The notes: a model not told the origin generated them from the sequence alone. Numbered from the stretch's first letter, positions 7,787-15,987 are shown. The stretch is 64,000 nucleotides of DNA from an uncultured Bacteroidia bacterium (GCA_902770835.1 CACXUM010000013.1:22592-86591), one strand, 5' to 3'. Made by a program: numbers and translations.

Positions 7787-8932
7787 ATGGATATTATGAA
7801 CAGATTCATGAAATGGGCAGCAGTCGCGCTGCTATTTGGCACGGGCACCACACTTGTCGCCCAAGAAGCCGAAGAAAAAGATCCGATTTATCAAATCACT
7901 GAAACCGTCAATGTGAAGCACACGCCCGTCGATAACCAAGGCAGTTCGGGCACTTGCTGGTGCTTTGCCGGTGTGGGACTCGTCGAGGCTGAAATCCAAC
8001 GCATCTACGGCAAGGAATTCAACCTTTCGGAAATGTTTATCGTCCGCAATGCTTGGACTGAGAAAGTGGCGAAATTCGTCCGTATGCACGGCAACAACAC
8101 TCTCAGCCAAGGCGGTGAGGTGTGCGATGTGCTTTACATGATTGACAAATACGGCATGATGCCCGAAGCCGACTACAGCGGCAAGGTCATTGGCGAGGAA
8201 CGCCACATGCACGCCGAAATGAACGAAGTCGTTTCGTCGGTGGCCCGCGCCATCATCAAAAACGGCAACAAGAAAATCTCCCCTGCCGGCCCCAAGGCGG
8301 TGCAAGGCGTTTTGGATGCCTACCTCGGCGTAGCCCCCGAAGAGTTTACGGTGGATGGCAAGAAATACACACCCAAGTCGTTTGCCGAGGCCTATCGCAT
8401 TGACCCCGCCAACTACATCGAAATCTGCTCCTTCACTACTGAAGAATACAACAAACCCTGCATGGTCGAAATCCCTGACAACTGGACTTGGACCCCGGCC
8501 TACAACCTGCCCTTGGACAAGCTGATGGAAGCTGTCGACTATGCCCTTGAGCATGGCTTTACCCTTGGCTGGGCACAAGATGTGAGCAATCCGGGCTTCT
8601 CGCGCAAGGAAGGTGTCGGCATTGTGCCCGAAGACCCGAAGGACGAGAACCTTTGGAAAGAAATCGTTGCCGAAAAGAAAGTGACTGATGAAATTCATCA
8701 AACGGCCTACGACAATTGGGATGCCGGCGACGACCACAGTATGTTGGTGGTGGGTATAGCCAAAGACCAAAACGGCAACAAATATTACAAAATCAAGAAC
8801 TCGTGGGGCGATGCCGGCCCGTACAAAGGCTATTGGTACTGCTCCGAGCAATACTTGCGCCAATACACCATCTTCTTCACGCTCCACAAGGACGGCCTTT
8901 CAAAAGCCATGCGCAAAGATTTGGGGCTTTGA
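7787..8932 (+). CDS. Secreted C1B (bleomycin hydrolase/aminopeptidase C-like) cysteine peptidase, copy 1
   Basis: 381 residues with a signal peptide (about 1-28). Papain-fold peptidase of family C1B: catalytic Cys57 in GTCWCFAG, His317 in DDHSMLVVG and Asn338 in KNSWGD. Gln46 region (DNQGSS) forms the oxyanion hole. C1B enzymes are usually cytosolic hexameric aminopeptidases, but the signal peptide puts this one in the periplasm or beyond, as in many Bacteroidetes. The ATG follows the C10 peptidase stop codon directly (TAAATG); an in-frame ATG at 7796 is an alternative. A likely job is trimming peptides produced by the upstream endopeptidase. Confidence 0.9.
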   Translation: MDIMNRFMKWAAVALLFGTGTTLVAQEAEEKDPIYQITETVNVKHTPVDNQGSSGTCWCFAGVGLVEAEIQRIYGKEFNLSEMFIVRNAWTEKVAKFVRMHGNNTLSQGGEVCDVLYMIDKYGMMPEADYSGKVIGEERHMHAEMNEVVSSVARAIIKNGNKKISPAGPKAVQGVLDAYLGVAPEEFTVDGKKYTPKSFAEAYRIDPANYIEICSFTTEEYNKPCMVEIPDNWTWTPAYNLPLDKLMEAVDYALEHGFTLGWAQDVSNPGFSRKEGVGIVPEDPKDENLWKEIVAEKKVTDEIHQTAYDNWDAGDDHSMLVVGIAKDQNGNKYYKIKNSWGDAGPYKGYWYCSEQYLRQYTIFFTLHKDGLSKAMRKDLGL

Positions 8933-8954
8933 CAAACAAAAATGCTTACCTTTG
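8920..8954 (+). promoter_or_regulatory. Promoter of the second C1B peptidase
   Basis: TTTG at 8920-8923, a 23-base spacer and TACCTTTG at 8947-8954, a good Bacteroidetes sigma-70 match. Transcription would start near 8960. The second C1B gene can therefore be expressed without the upstream pair. Confidence 0.6.
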
Positions 8955-9000
8955 CAAACGATTTTGAATCTTAAATCTTAAATCATTAAATAACAACAAA

Positions 9001-10233
9001 ATGAAATTCAAGCATTTACTTACCGCAACCGCTTTGATGCTCAGCATTAGCACCGTTGCTCAGCCAGAGGCAAAAAAAGACGAAGCCAAGGAAGAAGAAA
9101 GCTTCAAGTTCACCACTATTAAGGAATTGCCCGTCACCTCCGTGAAGGACCAGAACCAAGCCGGCACTTGCTGGTGCTACAGTTCGCTCGCTTTCTTCGA
9201 GGCCGAACTGCTTCGCATGGGCAAGCCCGAGTATGACTTCTCGGAAATGTACATCGTCTACAAGACCTACTTGGACCGCGCCGAGGCCGCCGTCCGCACC
9301 CACGGCGACGTGTCGTTCTCGCAAGGTGGTTCCTTCGGTGACGTGCTGTATGCCATCAAGCATTACGGCCTCGTCCCCGACGAATTGATGCCTGCCGGTG
9401 CCATGCACGGCGACTCTTTGTCGAACTTCACCGAACTCTCCGCTGTCACCGACCCGTATGTAGCCGGTGTCATCAAGAGCCGCAAAATCCAGATGGACAA
9501 GGACGGCAATCCGCTGTGGAAGAAGGGCTTGGCTGGCATTTACGATGCCTACCTTGGCGTTCCCCCGACTGAGTTCACCTACAAGGGCAAGAAGTACACG
9601 CCCATGAGCTTCGCCGAATCCACTGGCCTCAACATGAACGACTATGTCAACCTGACTTCGTTCACGCATCATCCTTTCTACGAGCCTTTCGTCATCGAAG
9701 TGCAGGACAACTGGCGCTGGGGCCAGGCTTGGAACCTCCCCATTGACGAGTTCATGCAAGTGATGGACAACGCCATTGAAAAGGGCTATCCGATTGCTTG
9801 GGGCAGCGACGTCAGCGAGGCTGGCTGGCTCCGTGGCAAGATGGCCGGTGTGGCCGTCCTCCCCGACCTCGAAGCCAAAGGCCGCGACTTGCAAGGCAGC
9901 GACATGGCCCACTGGCTTGGCATGAGCGCCGCCGACCGCAAGAAGGAAGCCCAAAGCTCTCCCACCCCGCAGAAATGGGTCACGCAGAAGGAACGCCAAA
10001 TCGCCTACGACAACTATGAGACTGGCGACGACCACGGCATGCTCATCTACGGCACCGCCAAGGACCAAATCGGCAACGAATACTTCATCGTGAAGAACAG
10101 TTGGGGCGATGCCGGCCAATACAAAGGCGTTTGGTACGTCAGCAAGGCTTTCGTGCGCTACAAGACCTTGAACATCGTTGTCCACAAAGACGCCCTGCCG
10201 AAGGACATTGCCAAGAAGTTGGGCATCAAGTAA
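9001..10233 (+). CDS. Secreted C1B cysteine peptidase, copy 2
   Basis: 410 residues, paralogous to the preceding gene with the same order of motifs: signal peptide (about 1-20) followed by a lysine/glutamate-rich linker, Cys57 in GTCWCYSS, His345 in DDHGMLIYG and Asn366 in KNSWGD. It is about 30 residues longer, mostly from an insert near residues 285-330. The long linker after the signal suggests a soluble periplasmic or exported enzyme. It has its own promoter and a strong terminator after the stop codon. The function should be aminopeptidase or dipeptidyl trimming of peptides; specificity cannot be read from the sequence. Confidence 0.9.
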   Translation: MKFKHLLTATALMLSISTVAQPEAKKDEAKEEESFKFTTIKELPVTSVKDQNQAGTCWCYSSLAFFEAELLRMGKPEYDFSEMYIVYKTYLDRAEAAVRTHGDVSFSQGGSFGDVLYAIKHYGLVPDELMPAGAMHGDSLSNFTELSAVTDPYVAGVIKSRKIQMDKDGNPLWKKGLAGIYDAYLGVPPTEFTYKGKKYTPMSFAESTGLNMNDYVNLTSFTHHPFYEPFVIEVQDNWRWGQAWNLPIDEFMQVMDNAIEKGYPIAWGSDVSEAGWLRGKMAGVAVLPDLEAKGRDLQGSDMAHWLGMSAADRKKEAQSSPTPQKWVTQKERQIAYDNYETGDDHGMLIYGTAKDQIGNEYFIVKNSWGDAGQYKGVWYVSKAFVRYKTLNIVVHKDALPKDIAKKLGIK

Positions 10234-10253
10234 TTCATTGGTTTCCAAAAACG

Positions 10254-10290
10254 AAAAAAGGGAGAGCTTTTCATAGGCTTTCCCTTTTTT
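10254..10290 (+). terminator. Rho-independent terminator after the C1B peptidases
   Basis: Stem AAAGGGAGAGC against GCTTTCCCTTT with one mismatch, A-rich on the left and ending in TTTTTT. It could act in both directions. Confidence 0.8.
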
Positions 10291-10303
10291 GTTTGAAAGT
10301 TAA

Positions 10304-10366
10304 GGTCCCTGAGCCTGTCGAAGGGCCGTTCGGTAATAAACCGGCGTTTCGACAAGCTCAACGACC
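10304..10366. repeat. REP-like hairpin repeat next to yitT
   Basis: Two imperfect inverted arms (GGTCCCTGAGCCTGTCGAA and a right arm around TTCGACAAGCTCAACGACC) about 20 bases apart. A closely related single arm lies at 55836-55860 between holA and dtd. This looks like a dispersed extragenic palindrome of the kind spread by REP-associated transposases. Confidence 0.7.
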
Positions 10367-10369
10367 TAA

Positions 10370-11266
10370 CTATCTCTTAATCTCCTCGAAGCCCTTGCCG
10401 TAAGCTCCCATCACGGTGTTCATTGTCATAAACGCCTTGGGGTCTTCGTCTTTCACAATCCTCAATATCTGCTGCGACTCGCGCTTGTGGGCCACCACCA
10501 TCAGGATGGGGCCTTCGTGCTTGGTGTACCAGCCCGTGCCGTTGATGACCGTCACGCCACGCTGCATCTCATTGACGATGCGGTCGGCCACCTTTTCAGG
10601 CTCCACCGTGAAGATGAAGGCCTGCACGGTTTGTTTGTTGCCCGTCAGCACAAGGTCGACGCAATAACTGTTCACGCCAAGGACGACGCAACTGTAAATG
10701 AAATCCTCGATGGTGCAGCCCACGATGAAGCCGCAAGCGAGGATGATGATATTACTAATAAGTAGGACACGCCCCTGCGATATGTTGATGTATTTGCACA
10801 CCATCATAGCGATGATGTCGGTGCCTCCTGTGCTGCCCCCTTGGGTGAAGGCCAAACCAATGCTCGCGCCCGCCAAGCCGCCGCCAAGGATGGCCGCCAA
10901 AAAGTGGTCGCTGACGAAAGGCTGCATCTCGCCTGCCATAATCGGGTCGGTGATGTAATGCTGCAACACCGACATAAACACCGAAGCCACCACTATGGAA
11001 TAAGCCGTCTTGATGCCAAAGCCGAAGCCAATGATTTTCAACGAAATGAGCAGCAACACCGCATTGATGACGAACACGCTGATACCCGTTGAGATAGCAC
11101 CATCCGTACCCCAATAAATCAATGCCGCGATGCCATTCACCCCGCCACCCATCAGGTGGTTCGGAATGAGGAAGGCCGTCCAGCCAAAACACATAATAAG
11201 CAACGCAAAAGTGATGACGACGTAACGCTTCACCTCGGTCAGAACTTGTTTTTGGGATGTTTTCAT
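10370..11266 (-). CDS. YitT-family (DUF161/DUF2179) membrane protein
   Basis: 298 residues from ATG 11266; the longer frame begins with a TTG and is less likely. Five or six membrane segments occupy about residues 12-200, with the GGxxGIA and GGSTGGTDIIA glycine motifs typical of YitT proteins. The C-terminal 85 residues form the soluble DUF2179 domain (ending VMGAYGKGFEEI). The family is widespread in Firmicutes and Bacteroidetes and its transported substrate is not known. A truncated relative of the 5' end of this gene occurs at 14884-14961. Confidence 0.88.
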   Translation of the reverse strand: MKTSQKQVLTEVKRYVVITFALLIMCFGWTAFLIPNHLMGGGVNGIAALIYWGTDGAISTGISVFVINAVLLLISLKIIGFGFGIKTAYSIVVASVFMSVLQHYITDPIMAGEMQPFVSDHFLAAILGGGLAGASIGLAFTQGGSTGGTDIIAMMVCKYINISQGRVLLISNIIILACGFIVGCTIEDFIYSCVVLGVNSYCVDLVLTGNKQTVQAFIFTVEPEKVADRIVNEMQRGVTVINGTGWYTKHEGPILMVVAHKRESQQILRIVKDEDPKAFMTMNTVMGAYGKGFEEIKR

Positions 11267-11348
11267 AAGCAAATGGTTTGATGGGGCAAAAGTAGGGATA
11301 ATTTGGGAATGTGAGAGAAAAATCCACGGAAAGTGAGTGGGGCTTGCA

Positions 11349-12488
11349 TTACAGATGTCTGAAATTCAGGAATCCGTTGTCGGGCTTGTCCCATTCTTGC
11401 TGCCCGTCGTAAACGACTTGGGTGAGGCTGAGGTTGCCGCCCAAAAGTTTCCTCAGATAGTCAAGATTGTTGAAAAAACCCGGGTGGAAAGCCGTGGCTG
11501 ACTTGATTTCGTAAGCCTTGACCGAAGCCCCTTCGTCCATCAGCAGGTCAACCTCGTGTTGCGATTTGTCGCGATAGAAATACAAGTTGCTGTCGAGGCC
11601 GGCATTGTAACAGGCCTTAAGGCGGTCGGCCACCACCATATTCTCGAACAAAGCGCCTCGCAAGGGCGAATTGGCCACATCGCGGGCATCTCTGACGCCC
11701 AAAAGATAACAAGCCAGGCCAGTGTCATAGAAATAGAGTTTTGGGGTCTTTGTAAGGCGTTTGTTAAGATTGCTGTAATACGGTTGAAGCATAAAGACGA
11801 TGTAGGAAGCCTCAAGCACACTCGTCCAGCCTTGAATGGTCTTGGCAGAAACGCCTACCTCGTTGGCCAAACTGCTGGCAACAAACTCGTTGCCGATGCG
11901 CGTGGCGCAAAGTCGAACAAACTTGCGGAACAGGTCCATATCCTTGATGTTGATGATTTGGCGCACGTCGCGTTGGATATAGGTGCTGAAATAGCTGTCA
12001 TAAACGGCCATTACAGGCCGACCTTTGCCCCAGATGGCGGGATAGAATCCCTTGTAAATCAGATCGTCGGTACTAATGGCATCAGCTGAGCCAATCTCCT
12101 CGATTGACAAAGGCAAAAGGCGCGTCAGAGCCACACGCCCGGCCAGCGACTGGCTGATATTTTGCATCATAAGCCAGTTGCTGCTGCCCGAAAGGATGAA
12201 TTTCCTGCTGTCGTCCTTGTCGGAAACGACTTGCAAGGCGGAGAACAATTCGGGCAGATAATGCGCTTCGTCGATAATCAAGCCGTTGGGGTGGCTGCGA
12301 AGGTAGCCTTTGATGTCTTGTTGCACGATGGAACGACTTTCTTCATCCTCAAGGTTGACATAATCGTATCCGTCAAACGCCATACGGCAGAGCGTGGTCT
12401 TGCCCGATTGCCTCGGCCCCGTCACCGACAAGATGGGGAAACTCTTTGACAGAAAATGCAAATGGTTCTCTAACACCCTTTTATACAT
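11349..12488 (-). CDS. Stand-alone ATPase with DUF4143 domain (COG1373 type), ATPase a
   Basis: 379 residues. Walker A GPRQSGKTT at 24-32, Walker B LIIDEAHYL near 95, and sensor-like LSGSSN near 123 identify an AAA_14 P-loop domain. The DUF4143 region follows (YFSTYIQRDV, then an HTH-like segment and FYDTGLACYLL). Near the C-terminus HEVDLLMDEG followed by AYEIKSA has the spacing of a PD-(D/E)XK nuclease core. The family is very common in Bacteroidetes and archaea, and its role is unsettled; nuclease, toxin-control and DNA-partition ideas exist. The promoter on the minus strand is TATTTTTG at 12535-12528, followed by an inverted repeat. It is one of five such ATPases in this window. Confidence 0.85.
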   Translation of the reverse strand: MYKRVLENHLHFLSKSFPILSVTGPRQSGKTTLCRMAFDGYDYVNLEDEESRSIVQQDIKGYLRSHPNGLIIDEAHYLPELFSALQVVSDKDDSRKFILSGSSNWLMMQNISQSLAGRVALTRLLPLSIEEIGSADAISTDDLIYKGFYPAIWGKGRPVMAVYDSYFSTYIQRDVRQIINIKDMDLFRKFVRLCATRIGNEFVASSLANEVGVSAKTIQGWTSVLEASYIVFMLQPYYSNLNKRLTKTPKLYFYDTGLACYLLGVRDARDVANSPLRGALFENMVVADRLKACYNAGLDSNLYFYRDKSQHEVDLLMDEGASVKAYEIKSATAFHPGFFNNLDYLRKLLGGNLSLTQVVYDGQQEWDKPDNGFLNFRHL

Positions 12489-12493
12489 AATAT

Positions 12494-12526
12494 GGACAAT
12501 TTTGGAGTTGAACTACAGATTTGTCC
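12494..12526. repeat. Inverted repeat in the leader of ATPase a
   Basis: GGACAA (12494-12499) and TTGTCC (12521-12526) enclose GGAGTTGAA. The element lies between the minus-strand -7 box and the start codon of ATPase a, where an operator or leader hairpin would be expected. A related copy lies at 12648-12682. Confidence 0.5.
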
Positions 12527-12539
12527 GCAAAAATAGGAA

Positions 12540-12647
12540 ATATATCGCAAATAACAGTTATTCATTTCGAAAATAATGGCAAAATAGGCTAAATTTAATA
12601 AATTTATAAATTATAACTACATAATTATGAAATAAATATAATTGTTT
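12540..12647. other. AT-rich spacer between ATPase a and the ECF sigma gene
   Basis: About 110 bases, very rich in A and T with no open frame, bounded by the two related inverted repeats. Nothing else recognisable. Confidence 0.6.
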
Positions 12648-12682
12648 TGTCCAAATCAGGAGTTGAAGTCGTATTTTGGACA
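12648..12682. repeat. Second inverted repeat with the same core
   Basis: TGTCCAAA (12648-12655) and TTTGGACA (12675-12682) form a perfect 8-base inverted repeat enclosing AGGAGTTGAA, the same nine-base core as the copy at 12494-12526. It sits just upstream of the probable sigma-gene promoter. Confidence 0.55.
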
Positions 12683-12696
12683 GTTTTTGTGGGATT

Positions 12697-12729
12697 TTGT
12701 CGCCCCAATAATTTCTTTCCCTATTTTTG
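12697..12729 (+). promoter_or_regulatory. Promoter of the ECF sigma gene
   Basis: TTG at 12697-12699, a 22-base spacer and TATTTTTG at 12722-12729. Transcription would begin near 12736, 53 bases before the ATG. Confidence 0.5.
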
Positions 12730-12788
12730 TACCGCTTATGTCACAAAACGGCACACTCATTCGTCTTGTGATTGTAAAAGTTCACAAG

Positions 12789-13244
12789 ATGGACCCAGAA
12801 TTTGAAAGGACATATCGCGACCACTACCCGAAACTGTTCAGGATTGCGGCCAAGATGCTGCAAGACCCGGAGGGCGCAAAGGATGTCGTGCAAGACGTGT
12901 TCACGGCGTATTATTTCGCGATGAACAACGAGAAAGTCATCCGCGACACGAAAAACTGGCTCGTCAGGAGTACCATTAATAAAGGAATCGACTACAAACG
13001 GAAAACGGCAAGAACCGTCACGATGGAAAGCCCGCTGCCCGAAACAAGTGAGCAACCGCTTGACGAGACTTCGGACATCCTCAACGCGATAGCGCATCTC
13101 AACGAGAAGGAACAGACGCTCGTCGTGCTTTACAGCGAGGGCTATTCCTACAAGGAAATCGCGGAAATGACGGGGCGCAATTTCACTTCCATCGGGAAAA
13201 CCTTGTCGAGAATTATGGACAAAATAAAAAAACGTATGCTATGA
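12789..13244 (+). CDS. ECF-type RNA polymerase sigma factor
   Basis: The frame is open from 12642, but ATG 12789 matches the normal start of ECF sigma factors (MDPEFERTYRDHYPKLFRIA). 151 residues with region 2 (DAKDVVQDVF-like stretch at about 31-45, then YYFAMNNEK and the W of TKNWLVRS) and region 4 with its helix-turn-helix (YSEGYSYKEIAEMTGRN...IGKTLSRI). The start of an anti-sigma gene overlaps the stop by four bases, so the pair is translationally coupled. Target genes probably include the downstream propeller protein. Confidence 0.92.
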   Translation: MDPEFERTYRDHYPKLFRIAAKMLQDPEGAKDVVQDVFTAYYFAMNNEKVIRDTKNWLVRSTINKGIDYKRKTARTVTMESPLPETSEQPLDETSDILNAIAHLNEKEQTLVVLYSEGYSYKEIAEMTGRNFTSIGKTLSRIMDKIKKRML

Positions 13245-13687
13245 AACACTTGAATGACAAAACGATACAAAACCTCATCGACAATGAACTTCCGGAAAAC
13301 GACAGGAAAACGATGGAAATGCACTTAGACGAATGTCCATCGTGCAGGCAAAGAGTTGAAGCGCAACGCGCCTTCTCCGAAAAAATGAAAAAGTCGTTGG
13401 AAACCTTGGTTCCCGACGAAATCGCGGTGCCGGAGTTCAGTTTCAGAAGGACGGCAAGGCCCGAAATGAACGTCACCCGCATCGCCTTGATTTCCTCTTT
13501 GGCAACGGCTTGTGCCATCGCGCTTATTGTTTTGATTGTCAACCTGTTGCCGAAGCCCAAGCCAGCCAACCGCATCATCGACTTTTACACCATCGAAGAC
13601 TACGATGCCAACAAGCCTTATGCCGAGCAAGAGTTCGCCGAGTTCAAGATGCGTACACAAACAGAAATAACGAATATAAACCTCTAA
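13241..13687 (+). CDS. Anti-sigma factor with zinc-finger-like N-terminus
   Basis: 148 residues. The N-terminal anti-sigma domain has the zf-HC2 pattern His27-xxx-Cys31-xx-Cys34 (MHLDECPSCRQRV). A membrane helix lies at about residues 86-108 (IALISSLATACAIALIVLIV), and the rest is periplasmic. It should hold the ECF sigma at the membrane until an envelope signal frees it. The ATGA overlap with the sigma gene keeps the two in balance. Confidence 0.88.
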   Translation: MKHLNDKTIQNLIDNELPENDRKTMEMHLDECPSCRQRVEAQRAFSEKMKKSLETLVPDEIAVPEFSFRRTARPEMNVTRIALISSLATACAIALIVLIVNLLPKPKPANRIIDFYTIEDYDANKPYAEQEFAEFKMRTQTEITNINL

Positions 13688-13698
13688 ATCCCAAAACG

Positions 13699-14883
13699 AT
13701 GAAAAAATTGATCTTGGTTTTCATTTTAGCCATTGCGGCTTGCCATCAAATTGATGCACAAGTGATTAAACTTGTCCCCGACGAAACCTACGGAGCGGGA
13801 AACGACTGGGACAAAATCTTTGACACCTATTACGACACCGTAATGGACCGCTCCTACGGATTGCGAAAGCAACTCGTCATTTTCGACGACGGCAAAGCCA
13901 TCGTCAGCCACGCCACAAGAAACAGGTATTCCCTGTTCGACGCAAACGGCAAGTTCCTGAAAGACATCACCTTGTACTTCGCCGAAAAAGGCAAGAAGCC
14001 GCGCAACCACCAGCCCGTGGAAGGTAAATTGGGTGACTTGTATTTCACTAAGGCCAACAACACGGGCGACATTTACCTGTTCAACGACAAAGGGTTGATT
14101 GTCAAGGAACTGAAAATCAAATACCAAGCATTGGAAATGCTGGCTTTGGACGACCATCACATTGCTATCTACGGAGGCACGTCGTGGGCTGATAGATACA
14201 GAGATTTTGTATCCATTTTGGATACAAAAACAGGCAAAGAGAAAATCCTTTGCGACGCATTCCAAAACACAAGAGGAGACCTAAACAAAGGCTACTACAT
14301 TTACACAGAAAGCAAAAAGAACGATATGAAAGGCAGGTGGCAAATCGCGAAAGTCAACGGCAAGCTCATCGTTTCAAACCCGATAGATGGATTGGTGAGA
14401 ACCTTCGATTTCAACGGCAACAAGATTTCGGAAAAACTATTGGATTGGGAACCGCAAACCCTGTCCGTTGAAGAGCAGATTGCCTTGCAAAACGCACGAA
14501 TCAAGGACTTGAAAGACGAGTTGCCACAAGTGACCGATGAGCGAGAAATCACCTTATACAACGACCTGATTTCCTGTTACGAAAACGGCATTCAGCGCAT
14601 CAAGGAGCCTATCAATATGGGGTGGTTCACCATGGCCATCAAAGGCAACGACGACACCATCCTCTTCTTCGGCGATGCCGAGGTGGCGGGCCAAAACACG
14701 TTCCAGGTCTATTCTGTTAGTAAAGGGCAAAGCATTTCGACAGGCTCCTTCCAATGCGAAGACTACGACCTTGCCCTAACGAAAAAGCGCTTCGTGTGCC
14801 ACAATGGGTTTTACTACGGCGTCCAAGTGCTGAAGAATTGTAAAGGCGTGCCGCTGAGGTTGGTGAGGTTTAGGGCGGGGTGA
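13699..14883 (+). CDS. Exported beta-propeller-like protein of unknown function
   Basis: 394 residues from ATG 13699, 11 bases after the anti-sigma stop. Signal peptide about 1-21 (ends IDAQ), then repeated beta-strand patterns such as YSLFDANGKFLKDI, IYLFNDKGLIVKEL and VRTFDFNGNKISEK. These resemble the blades of the six-bladed propeller proteins often found in Bacteroidetes operons. No catalytic motif is visible. Position in the sigma/anti-sigma operon suggests it senses or answers the same envelope signal. A member of the same general fold occurs at 26458. Confidence 0.6.
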   Translation: MKKLILVFILAIAACHQIDAQVIKLVPDETYGAGNDWDKIFDTYYDTVMDRSYGLRKQLVIFDDGKAIVSHATRNRYSLFDANGKFLKDITLYFAEKGKKPRNHQPVEGKLGDLYFTKANNTGDIYLFNDKGLIVKELKIKYQALEMLALDDHHIAIYGGTSWADRYRDFVSILDTKTGKEKILCDAFQNTRGDLNKGYYIYTESKKNDMKGRWQIAKVNGKLIVSNPIDGLVRTFDFNGNKISEKLLDWEPQTLSVEEQIALQNARIKDLKDELPQVTDEREITLYNDLISCYENGIQRIKEPINMGWFTMAIKGNDDTILFFGDAEVAGQNTFQVYSVSKGQSISTGSFQCEDYDLALTKKRFVCHNGFYYGVQVLKNCKGVPLRLVRFRAG

Positions 14884-14961
14884 GAAATGCGTTTGTTTGC
14901 TAATGGCTGAGGTGATGATATAACAATCCACCTCAGCCATTACATTATTTTCCGTTTTCAT
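14884..14961 (-). pseudogene. Truncated 5' fragment of a second yitT-like gene
   Basis: ATG at 14961 (minus strand) begins MKTENNVMAEVDCYIITSA, which aligns with the start of the intact YitT protein at 11266 (MKTSQKQVLTEVKRYVVITF). The match ends after about 24 codons, where the frame runs into the 3' end of the propeller gene. The non-coding sequence upstream is also similar (14956-15016 against 11261-11322). This looks like a leftover of a duplication or replaced gene. Confidence 0.55.
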
Positions 14962-14995
14962 AATCAAATAGTTTGGTGGGCAAACGGTGGGATAA

Positions 14996-15027
14996 TTTGG
15001 ATATGAAGAGAAAAAGTTGTAATTTTG
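14996..15027 (+). promoter_or_regulatory. Promoter of dinD
   Basis: TTTG at 14996-14999, a 20-base spacer and TAATTTTG at 15020-15027, an excellent match to the Bacteroidetes consensus. Transcription would start near 15034, about 21 bases before the ATG. No LexA-like palindrome was recognised. Confidence 0.65.
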
Positions 15028-15054
15028 CTCCTTGAACAAAAAAACGGAAACGGT

Positions 15055-15883
15055 ATGAAAAAAGAAGAAATCCAAGCCCTTTTTCAGAGTTACGAGGATG
15101 CAGTATGCTTGATTGATGACACAGAATGTTGGAGTGCAAGAGAACTTCAACAATTGTTGGGTTATAGCCTCTGGCAAAACTTCTGTAAAGTAATTGCCAA
15201 AGCAAAAGAATCTTGCCAAAATGTTGGGCAAGAAATCAGCGATCATTTTATTGACGTCAATAAGATGATAATTGCAGGGAAAGGCGCTCAACGTCAAATA
15301 GATGACATTATGCTCACCCGTTACGCTTGCTATCTTGTCGCACAAAATGGAGACCCGCGAAAACCTCAAATTGCCTTTGCCCAAACCTATTTCGCCGTGC
15401 AAACTCGCCGTGCAGAACTCATCGAGCAACGATTGCTGGAAGTGGAGCGTGTAAAAGCGCGTGCGAAACTGCAAGAAACCGAGCGCAAACTTTCAGGCAT
15501 CCTTTATGAACGTGGGATAAACGACCAAACCTTTGCAGTTATCCGTTCAAAAGGCGACCAAGCACTATTTCGCCTGAGTACCAATATGATGAAAAAACGT
15601 CTTGGGATGCCACAGACTCGTCCTTTGGCAGACTTTCTTCCAACAATCAGCATCAAGGCAAAGGATTTTGCAGCCGAAATGACCAGCGTCAATGTACAAA
15701 CAAAAGATTTGAAAGGCGAGGCTTCCATTTACAAAGGAACATGTCGACAATAATGCCGCAGTCCGCCAAATGTTGATTGAAAGAGGGATTGTGCCCGAAA
15801 ACCTTCCACCTGCCGAAGATGTGAAGAAAGTGGAGCGACGTTTGGAAAGTGAGAAGAAAAAAGTTTTGAAAAACAAGAAGTAA
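15055..15883 (+). pseudogene. dinD: dinD-like DNA-damage-inducible protein D, frameshifted near the 3' end
   Basis: The first frame (15055-15753, 232 residues) reads as DinD: an N-terminal BRO/KilA-N-like DNA-binding region with [12 protein letters not shown] and [12 protein letters not shown], then the DinD core [32 protein letters not shown]. It stops early after IYKGTCRQ. In another frame, from about 15731 to 15883, the expected end continues ([17 protein letters not shown], then LPPAEDVKKVERRL). Removing one T from the ATTT run at 15727-15730 would join the frames. Either the gene is broken or the assembly has one extra base. An in-frame TTG at 15025 is an unlikely start because it lies within the promoter. 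Confidence 0.8.
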
Positions 15884-15932
15884 GATTTGACTATACCGAA
15901 AAGCTGAATTTGTAAATTGAATTCGGATAAAC

Positions 15933-15971
15933 AAAAATCCTCTGCAAACATTTGATTTACAGAGGATTTTT
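15933..15971. terminator. Bidirectional terminator at the left edge of the integrative element
   Basis: A perfect 12-base stem (AAAAATCCTCTG against CAGAGGATTTTT) with a 15-base loop. It ends dinD on the plus strand. On the minus strand it would have been the original terminator of tRNA-Leu before the element inserted between them. Confidence 0.8.
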
Positions 15972-15974
15972 GTC

Positions 15975-15987
15975 GTACCCGAGGCCG
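15975..15987. repeat. attL copy of the tRNA-Leu 3' end
   Basis: GTACCCGAGGCCG, identical to 23914-23926 inside tRNA-Leu. Identity stops directly afterwards (AGTTA here, GGCTC in the tRNA). Confidence 0.8.

Noticed and set aside
9016-10248. 410-codon minus-strand frame across the second C1B peptidase
   Set aside because: Shadow of the real gene, whose catalytic residues are intact in the plus frame; the antisense product is low complexity.
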